DNA of 64,000 nt from assembly GCF_037031225.1 (NCBI RefSeq), contig NZ_JAYEZN010000001.1, forward strand, positions 1,426,001 through 1,490,000. Direction: 5' to 3'. The notes below the pieces were generated by a model. That model was not told the DNA's origin, made no database searches, and worked only from the letters and a program-made list of their open reading frames with translations. This document shows positions 58,721 to 64,000 of this stretch, piece after piece. The position numbers and the translations under genes were made by a program. How positions within the stretch are numbered: position 1 is the stretch's first letter; every line of letters starts with the position of its first letter. The DNA is from Halorientalis sp. LT38. Lineage in GTDB: Archaea > Halobacteriota > Halobacteria > Halobacteriales > Haloarculaceae.

Positions 58721-59695
58721 ATGAGCGAGTCCTCCGATCCGGTCCACGTCGCCGTCACCGGCGCTGCGGGCTACATCGGCAGCCGCGTCGTCGCACAGCT
58801 ACAGCGCGATCACCCGGAGTGGGAACTCACGGCACTCGACAACTTCTACCTGGGCGACCTCCGCGAGATCGACGACGTCGCGGTCGAGCACGTCGACATC
58901 CGCAACCGGGACCGGCTCGAGGACGCCCTGGACGGCGCGGACGTCGTCCTCCACCTCGCGGCGATCTCCGGCGTCGACGACTGCGACGACAAGCCCGACC
59001 TGGCCTACGAGGGCAACGTGGTCGGCACCAACAACGTCGCCTGGTTCTGTCGCAAGACCGGCGCGGCGCTGTGTTTCCCCTTCTCGATGGCCGTCATCGG
59101 CGATCCCGAGGCGTTCCCGATCACCGTCGACCAGGAGCGGGACCCGCTGAACTGGTACGGCCGGACGAAGGTGCTCGGCGAGCAGGCCATCGACTCGCTG
59201 GCCGACGGCGCCTTCCCGGCCCACCAGTTCATGATCTCGAACCTCTACGGCCGCCACGAGATCGGGGACCAGGAGGTCTCGAAGGGCACGGTGATCAACT
59301 TCTTCGTCAACCGGGCGCTGGCGGGCGAATCGCTGACGGTCTACGAGCCCGGGACGCAGTCGCGGAACTTCGTCCACGTCACGGACGTGGCGAACGCCTT
59401 CGTCAAGAGCGCCGAGCGGCTGGTCGAGCAACGCGAGGCCGACGCGACGGGCGTCGAGAAGTACGAGATCGCGAGCGACGAGGACCCGGGCGTGATGGAC
59501 GTGGCGGAACTGGTCCAGTCGATCGCCCGCGAGGAGCGGGGCATCGAGGTGGACGTGGAACTGGTCGAGAACCCCCGGAGCGGGGAGACGATGGTGGAGG
59601 ACTTCGCCGTGGACACGACCGCTGCGGCCGACCGACTCGGCTGGGAGCCGGCCGCGTCGGTCGAGGACTCGATCCGATCGCTGCTCGCGGAGTAG
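58721..59695 (+). CDS. NAD-dependent epimerase/dehydratase
   Basis: A 324-residue extended [22 protein letters not shown] binds NAD and the catalytic pair is in [32 protein letters not shown] and [19 protein letters not shown] fit UDP-glucose 4-epimerase-like enzymes. The start was set at ATG 58721, just before the conserved strand. It is the third SDR of the window and lies apart from the other two, beside the purine genes. The substrate is unknown. Confidence 0.85.
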   Translation: MSESSDPVHVAVTGAAGYIGSRVVAQLQRDHPEWELTALDNFYLGDLREIDDVAVEHVDIRNRDRLEDALDGADVVLHLAAISGVDDCDDKPDLAYEGNVVGTNNVAWFCRKTGAALCFPFSMAVIGDPEAFPITVDQERDPLNWYGRTKVLGEQAIDSLADGAFPAHQFMISNLYGRHEIGDQEVSKGTVINFFVNRALAGESLTVYEPGTQSRNFVHVTDVANAFVKSAERLVEQREADATGVEKYEIASDEDPGVMDVAELVQSIAREERGIEVDVELVENPRSGETMVEDFAVDTTAAADRLGWEPAASVEDSIRSLLAE

Positions 59696-59789
59696 CGAGA
59701 GCGCATCCCGGAGGCGGGACGGCGTCGCGGGCGAGAACAGCAACTTTATCACGCGCACGGGGCGAAGATATCGTAAGATTACTTCCGAA

Positions 59790-61019
59790 ATGACAGACGA
59801 ACACCGACAACCGGAGGTGAACATCGGGCTCGTCGGCCACGTGGACCACGGGAAGACCACGCTGGTCCAGGCGCTGAGCGGGGAGTGGACCGATCAACAC
59901 TCCGAGGAGATGAAACGCGGGATCTCCATCCGCCTGGGGTACGCCGACGCGACGTTCCGGCAGTGTCCGGACGAAGACGAACCCGAGAAGTACACCGTCG
60001 AGGAGGAGTGTCCCGACGGCTCGCCCAGCGAGCCGCTCCGGACCGTCTCGTTCGTCGACGCGCCCGGCCACGAGACGCTGATGGCGACGATGCTCTCAGG
60101 GGCCTCGATCATGGACGGCGCGGTGCTGGTGATCAGCGCCAGCGAGCCCGTCCCGCAGGCCCAGACCGAAGAGCACCTGATGGCCCTGGACATCATCGGC
60201 ATCGACAACATCGTCATCGCCCAGAACAAGGTCGACCTCGTCGACCGCGAGCAGGCCGCCGAGAACTACGAACAGATCCAGGAGTTCGTGTCCGGCACCG
60301 TGGCCGAGGGCGCACCCATCGTCCCCGTCTCCGCCCAGCAGGGCGTCAACGTGGACGTGCTGATCCAGGCCATCGAAGAGGAGATTCCGACGCCCGACCG
60401 GGACCCGACCGAGGACGCCCAGATGCTCGTCGCGCGCAGCTTCGACATCAACCGTCCGGGGACGACCTGGGACTCCCTACTCGGCGGCGTCCTCGGCGGC
60501 AGTCTCGTCCAGGGGCAGCTCCACGCCGACGAGGACATCGAGCTCCGACCCGGTCGCGAGATCGAGGAGGGCGGCCAGACCGAGTGGCGGCCCGTCGAGA
60601 CGACGATCAGGTCGCTGCAGGCCGGCGGCGAGGACGTCGAGGAGGCCACCCCAGGTGGATTGCTCGGCGTCGGGACCGGACTGGACCCGTCGCTGACGAA
60701 AGGTGACGCGCTGGCGGGACAGGTCGCCGGGCCGCCGGGGACGCTCCCGCCGACCTTCGAGCAGTTCGAGATGGACGTCGAACTCCTCGAGCGGATCGTC
60801 GGCGAGAACGAGGAGGTCGAGGAGATCTCGACCGGCGAGCCGCTGATGCTCACCCTCGGGACGGCCACGACCGTCGGGTCGGTCACGAGCGCCCGGGGCG
60901 GCGAGTGCGAGGTCGCGCTGAAGCGACCGGTCTGCGCCGAGCCGGGCTCGAAGATCGCGATCAACCGTCGCGTGGGCGCGCGCTGGCGGCTGATCGGCGT
61001 CGGGACGTTGCGGGAATGA
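59790..61019 (+). CDS. eif2g: Translation initiation factor aIF2 subunit gamma
   Basis: A 409-residue GTPase that carries initiator Met-tRNA to the small ribosomal subunit. [21 protein letters not shown] is the G1 loop, [14 protein letters not shown] the G3 motif, and NKVDLV the G4 motif. The insert with FRQCPDEDE and EECPDGS is the zinc-knuckle region, with fewer cysteines than in many archaea. It is the first gene of the information-processing cluster and overlaps the PIN gene as ATGA. Confidence 0.96.
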   Translation: MTDEHRQPEVNIGLVGHVDHGKTTLVQALSGEWTDQHSEEMKRGISIRLGYADATFRQCPDEDEPEKYTVEEECPDGSPSEPLRTVSFVDAPGHETLMATMLSGASIMDGAVLVISASEPVPQAQTEEHLMALDIIGIDNIVIAQNKVDLVDREQAAENYEQIQEFVSGTVAEGAPIVPVSAQQGVNVDVLIQAIEEEIPTPDRDPTEDAQMLVARSFDINRPGTTWDSLLGGVLGGSLVQGQLHADEDIELRPGREIEEGGQTEWRPVETTIRSLQAGGEDVEEATPGGLLGVGTGLDPSLTKGDALAGQVAGPPGTLPPTFEQFEMDVELLERIVGENEEVEEISTGEPLMLTLGTATTVGSVTSARGGECEVALKRPVCAEPGSKIAINRRVGARWRLIGVGTLRE

Positions 61020-61393
61020 CGGTCTGTCTGGACACGAGCGCGCTGATGATGCCGGTCGAATGCGACGTGCGGCTGTTCGAGGAACTCGACCGCGTCGTCG
61101 GCGACCCGGATCTGGCGGTGCCGGAGGCGGTCGTCACGGAACTCGACTCGCTGTCGCAGGGCAACGGCGAGGAGGGGACGGCCGCCAGCGTCGGACGGGA
61201 CCTCGCCGACCGCGCTCGCGTCCTCGATCACGGAGAATCGTACGCCGACGACGCCATCGTCGAACTCGCCGACGCGGGCGAGTGCGACTGCGTCGTCACG
61301 AACGACCGGCCCCTGCGGGACCGCGTACTGGACCGTGGCGTTCCAGTAATTGGTTTAAGGGGCCAGCACAAACTCGCCATCACTCAACCATAA
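61016..61393 (+). CDS. PIN domain protein (Fcf1/VapC9-like)
   Basis: A 125-residue PIN-domain nuclease candidate. The four acidic positions can be followed through [37 protein letters not shown] and [11 protein letters not shown]. The context between aIF2-gamma and Rpo7 is conserved in archaea and points to an RNA-processing housekeeping role rather than a toxin. The ATG overlaps the upstream stop as ATGA, and rpo7 starts two bases downstream. Confidence 0.88.
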   Translation: MTVCLDTSALMMPVECDVRLFEELDRVVGDPDLAVPEAVVTELDSLSQGNGEEGTAASVGRDLADRARVLDHGESYADDAIVELADAGECDCVVTNDRPLRDRVLDRGVPVIGLRGQHKLAITQP

Positions 61394-61394
61394 C

Positions 61395-61970
61395 ATGTAC
61401 AAACGGGTTCGACTTCGCGACACGGTAGAGGTGCCCCCGGAGCACCTCGCTGACGTAACTCCGGGACGCATCAAGCGGCTGTTGCAGGACAAACTGGAAG
61501 GACGCATGGACGAGGACGTCGGCAGCGTCGTCTCCGTCGTCGAGGTTCACGACATCGGGGAGGGGGCGGTCCTCCCGAACGAACCGGGCGTCTACTACGA
61601 GGCCGAATTCGACGCCCTGACCTTCGATCCCCAGATGCAGGAGGTCGTCGACGGGGAGATCGTCGAGGTCGTCAACTTCGGTGCCTTCGTCGGCATCGGT
61701 CCGGTCGACGGGCTGCTCCACGTCTCGCAGATCTCCGACGAGTACCTGGCCTACGACGAGGACAACCAGCAGCTCGCCTCCAGGGACTCGAACGACACGC
61801 TGACGGTCGGCGACGCGGTGCGGGCCCGCATCGTCACCAAGAGCATCGACGAGCGCAACCCCCGGGACTCGAAGATCGGCCTGACGGCCAAGCAGGTCGG
61901 CCTCGGAAAGCACGGCTGGCTCGAAGCCAAGCGCCAGGAGCGCAAGAGCGAGGCGACGACGGGTGAATAG
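61395..61970 (+). CDS. rpoE1: DNA-directed RNA polymerase subunit Rpo7 (E')
   Basis: A 191-residue subunit of the RNA polymerase stalk. The N-terminal RNP-like domain begins MYKRVRLRDTVEVPPEHLAD. The C-terminal S1 domain has GEIVEVVNFGAFVGIGPVDGLLHVSQI. With Rpo4 it forms the stalk that helps open-complex formation and binds the emerging transcript. It is followed after two bases by spt4, as in most archaea. Confidence 0.96.
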   Translation: MYKRVRLRDTVEVPPEHLADVTPGRIKRLLQDKLEGRMDEDVGSVVSVVEVHDIGEGAVLPNEPGVYYEAEFDALTFDPQMQEVVDGEIVEVVNFGAFVGIGPVDGLLHVSQISDEYLAYDEDNQQLASRDSNDTLTVGDAVRARIVTKSIDERNPRDSKIGLTAKQVGLGKHGWLEAKRQERKSEATTGE

Positions 61971-61972
61971 CC

Positions 61973-62170
61973 ATGGCCGATAGACTCGTCTGCCGCGAGT
62001 GTCACCGCGTCCAGCAATCGGGCGAGGAGGAGGCCTGCGTCGCCTGCGGCTCCAGTTCCCTGACCGAGGACTGGGCGGGCTACGTGATCATATCTCACCC
62101 GGAGGACAGCGAGATCGCGGCGGAGATGCAGGTCGAAGAGCCTGGCAAATACGCGCTGAAGGTCCGCTGA
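61973..62170 (+). CDS. spt4: Transcription elongation factor Spt4
   Basis: A 65-residue zinc protein with CRECHRVQ and CVACGSS as the metal site, then TEDWAGYVIISHPEDSEIA. It partners Spt5 and clamps RNA polymerase on the template. It was long annotated as polymerase subunit E''. The position after rpo7 is standard. Confidence 0.95.
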   Translation: MADRLVCRECHRVQQSGEEEACVACGSSSLTEDWAGYVIISHPEDSEIAAEMQVEEPGKYALKVR

Positions 62171-62171
62171 C

Positions 62172-62744
62172 GTGCCAGACGACACAGACTCCACCGACGT
62201 GGTCGTCAGCCTGCAGCAGGAACTGCGCGGCGAACTCAAAGAGCCGATGGGCGCGGTCTACACCGAGACCGACGCCCTGCTGTCGGCCGCCGAGCCGCCG
62301 ATCGTGGCGGTCGGCGACATGGTCACCTACCACCTGATCGAGGCCGGGCGTACCCCCGACGTGGCGCTGATCGACGGCCTGACGAAGCGATCCGCCATCG
62401 ACGACCACGTCCGAGAGGCCATCGAATCGGGCGTGTTCGACCGCGAAGTCACGGTCTCGAACCCCGCGGCGGGGCTGAGCGCGGCGCTGCTCTCGGCGCT
62501 CGCAGACGCCCTCGACGCCGCGGCGGAGGGCGAGACGACGGTGCTCGTCGTCGACGGCGAGGAGGACCTGGCGACGCTGCCGGCCGTCGCGGCCGCACCG
62601 ACGGGCGCGAGCGTCGTCTACGGCCAGCCAGACGAGGGGATGGTGCTGGTCGACTGCGACGAGGAGATCAAAGCGCGAGTTTCGGACCTGTTCGACCGGA
62701 TGGACGGCGACGCGGACCGGCTGCGGGCGTTGCTCGAGCGCTGA
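62172..62744 (+). CDS. GTP-dependent dephospho-CoA kinase (DUF359)
   Basis: A 190-residue enzyme that performs the last step of archaeal CoA synthesis using [16 protein letters not shown] and [14 protein letters not shown] open the fold, [10 protein letters not shown] carries a conserved acidic/basic patch, and [38 protein letters not shown], seen here as consecutive motifs VVDGEEDL and YGQPDEG, is typical of DUF359. The start is GTG 62172, one base after the spt4 stop. Confidence 0.9.
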   Translation: MPDDTDSTDVVVSLQQELRGELKEPMGAVYTETDALLSAAEPPIVAVGDMVTYHLIEAGRTPDVALIDGLTKRSAIDDHVREAIESGVFDREVTVSNPAAGLSAALLSALADALDAAAEGETTVLVVDGEEDLATLPAVAAAPTGASVVYGQPDEGMVLVDCDEEIKARVSDLFDRMDGDADRLRALLER

Positions 62745-62849
62745 GGGCGACGGCCACCGGCGGATCGGGCGCGGCGGGCGCGTGCCGGGACGCGGTACGC
62801 CCTTCGAAATCCTTTTACTCGCTTCGCGGGGACGTACGACCAACGAACC

Positions 62850-63170
62850 ATGGAGATCGACATCATCGAGGAGACCGAGAACCCGATGTTACACCGGACC
62901 GACGTCCGGTTTCAGGTCGTCCACGAGGACGCGACACCGTCGCGACTGTCCGTGCGAGACAGTCTCGCCGCCAAACTGAACAAGGACGCCGAAGAGGTCG
63001 TCGTCCACGAACTCGACACCAAGTACGGGATGCGCAAGACCGTCGGCTACGCGAAGGTCTACGAGAGCCCCGAGTTCGCCGCGGACGTCGAGCAGGACCA
63101 CATGCTCTCCCGGAACAAGATCGCCGCCGACGGCGAGGCCGAGGCCGAAGAGGAGGCCGAGGAGGCATAA
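62850..63170 (+). CDS. rps24e: 30S ribosomal protein eS24
   Basis: A 106-residue ribosomal protein with [42 protein letters not shown] and [12 protein letters not shown], the usual eS24 pattern, and an acidic haloarchaeal tail. A T-rich element about 30-35 bases upstream may be its own promoter. Its stop overlaps the eS31 start as TAATG. Confidence 0.96.
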   Translation: MEIDIIEETENPMLHRTDVRFQVVHEDATPSRLSVRDSLAAKLNKDAEEVVVHELDTKYGMRKTVGYAKVYESPEFAADVEQDHMLSRNKIAADGEAEAEEEAEEA

Positions 63171-63304
63171 TGGCCCGCAACGAGCTCTACAACGACGACG
63201 GCACGACCGACAAGGAGACGTGCCCGCGCTGTGGCGACTCCTTCCTCGCGGACCACGGCGACCGGCTCCACTGCGGTCGGTGTAGCTACACCGAGTGGCA
63301 GTAG
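63170..63304 (+). CDS. rps27ae: 30S ribosomal protein eS31 (S27ae)
   Basis: A 44-residue zinc ribosomal protein: [21 protein letters not shown] with the first Cys pair and [12 protein letters not shown] with the second. Its ATG shares one base with the eS24 stop. The context between eS24 and Kae1 is the conserved archaeal order. Confidence 0.95.
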   Translation: MARNELYNDDGTTDKETCPRCGDSFLADHGDRLHCGRCSYTEWQ

Positions 63305-63308
63305 GGCG

Positions 63309-63419
63309 ATGGGCCGGACACCGGGCGAACGGCACGGTGCCGTGAGCGCAGTCCGGCAGTGGATCCAGCCCACGCGTTCGGAGACCGCGAGTGCCAACGC
63401 GGCTCGCAGGGAGCCGTGA
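63309..63419 (+). CDS. 36-codon ORF with GTGA overlap to kae1
   Basis: ATG 63309 to TGA 63417-63419 gives an Arg/Ala-rich peptide that starts MGRTPGERHGAVSAV. It lies entirely in the gap between rps27ae and kae1 and overlaps the kae1 GTG as GTGA. The composition is not haloarchaeal-like, so it may be fortuitous. Confidence 0.2.
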   Translation: MGRTPGERHGAVSAVRQWIQPTRSETASANAARREP

Positions 63420-64000
63420 GCGATCGAACCCGCGTTCTCGGCATCGAGGGCACCGCCTGGGCGGCCAGTGCGGCCGTCTACGACGTCGCGTCCGACGCGG
63501 TCGCCATCGAGACCGAGGCCTACCAGCCCGACAGCGGCGGCATTCACCCGCGCGAGGCCGCCGAGCACATGGGCGAGCACGTCCCCCAGGTCGTCGAGTC
63601 GGCACTCTCGACGGCCCGCGAGTGGGCGCGTGAGGACCCAGACACGGACCTCGACGGTGGGGACCCGCCGGTCGACTGCGTCGCGTTCTCCCGCGGCCCG
63701 GGACTGGGGCCGTGCCTGCGCATCGTCGCGACGGCGGCCCGCGCGGTCGCCCAGCGACTCGACGTGCCCCTGGTGGGCGTCAACCACATGGTGGCTCACC
63801 TGGAGATCGGCCGCCACCGCTCGGGCCTGGACTCGCCGATCTGTCTCAACGCCAGCGGCGCGAACGCGCACGTCCTGGCCTACCGGAACGGTCGCTACCG
63901 CGTGCTCGGCGAGACGATGGATACGGGCGTGGGCAACGCCATCGACAAGTTCACGCGCCACCTGGACTGGTCCCACCCGGGTGGCCCGAAGGTCGAGGAG
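63416..64000 (+). CDS. kae1: Kae1 (tRNA threonylcarbamoyltransferase), truncated by window end
   Basis: The first 195 codons of the ASKHA-fold KEOPS subunit that completes t6A37 in tRNAs reading ANN codons. VLGIEGTAWAASAAVYD is the N-terminal strand, FSRGPGLGPCLRIVAT a conserved loop, and GVNHMVAHLEIG carries the metal-binding HMxxH. In haloarchaea the gene is usually fused to the kinase Bud32; that part would lie beyond the window. GTG 63416 places the conserved strand at the N-terminus. Confidence 0.93.
   Translation, partial: MSDRTRVLGIEGTAWAASAAVYDVASDAVAIETEAYQPDSGGIHPREAAEHMGEHVPQVVESALSTAREWAREDPDTDLDGGDPPVDCVAFSRGPGLGPCLRIVATAARAVAQRLDVPLVGVNHMVAHLEIGRHRSGLDSPICLNASGANAHVLAYRNGRYRVLGETMDTGVGNAIDKFTRHLDWSHPGGPKVEE

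Noticed and set aside
1-64000. CRISPR arrays, rRNA operons, complete insertion sequences
   Set aside because: I saw no regularly spaced direct repeats, no rRNA-like sequence and no intact transposase; the only mobile feature is the repeat-bounded island.

Overview
The window is chromosomal DNA of an extremely halophilic archaeon (class Halobacteria). This follows from the very high G+C content, highly acidic proteins, TATA boxes about 27-30 bases upstream of leaderless start codons, HTH_10 (bacterio-opsin-activator type) regulators, and many haloarchaeal or archaeal genes: class I lysyl-tRNA synthetase, aIF5B, aIF2-gamma, Rpo7/Spt4, Nob1, Pus10, Kae1, CheF and pyruvoyl arginine decarboxylase. 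I cannot name the species; a Haloarcula-like relative would fit. I saw no rRNA, tRNA or CRISPR array.

Layout. 1-8.8 kb: a sulfur-stress pair (MFS transporter plus rhodanese/persulfide dioxygenase) divergent from an HTH_10 regulator; a patatin lipase beside the remnant of a short-chain dehydrogenase; a Tat lipoprotein with YVTN-type repeats; a small zinc protein; a YciF-like ferritin; an M50 protease. 8.8-18.4 kb: MobB-MoaE fusion, a PAS/LOV-like histidine kinase, UMP kinase, LysS, a PDZ site-2 protease and an unusually long HemQ-Abm fusion. 18.4-22.3 kb: a variable segment with terminator-like hairpins, a small lineage-specific gene and a large PKD-domain surface protein. 22.3-26.3 kb: PdaD, DUF5811, aIF5B, a PRC-barrel protein and Nob1.

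26.25-28.95 kb is an A+T-rich island inserted exactly at the stop codons of nob1 and of a convergent ribbon-helix-helix gene. It is bounded by a 12-bp direct repeat and holds an integrase N-terminal remnant plus a tightly coupled three-gene cassette of unknown function. This is the best candidate in the window for an undescribed system.

29-48 kb: CPBP protease, glucose-6-phosphate isomerase, a 7TM histidine kinase, SecF-SecD, RNase HII, Pus10, a GNAT, a lipase-like hydrolase, MscS, aldehyde dehydrogenase, an HTH_10 regulator divergent from an R2-like ligand-binding oxidase, UppP and an orphan CheF. 48-60 kb: sugar-nucleotide genes (nucleotidyltransferase, GlmS, a UDP-sulfoquinovose-synthase-like enzyme, two epimerases), two membrane-anchored proteins and a purine group (Hpt, NCS2 permease, GMP-reductase-like enzyme). 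59.8-64 kb: the conserved archaeal information-processing cluster aif2g-PIN-rpo7-spt4-dpck-rps24e-rps27ae-kae1, cut by the window end.

Recurrent fine structure: (i) six intergenic hairpins with different stems but the same 11-base loop consensus, mostly at gene ends; (ii) very short ORFs just upstream of main genes, several sharing an ATGA overlap, two of which have a TATA box at leaderless spacing; (iii) convergent gene pairs whose stop codons abut with no gap.
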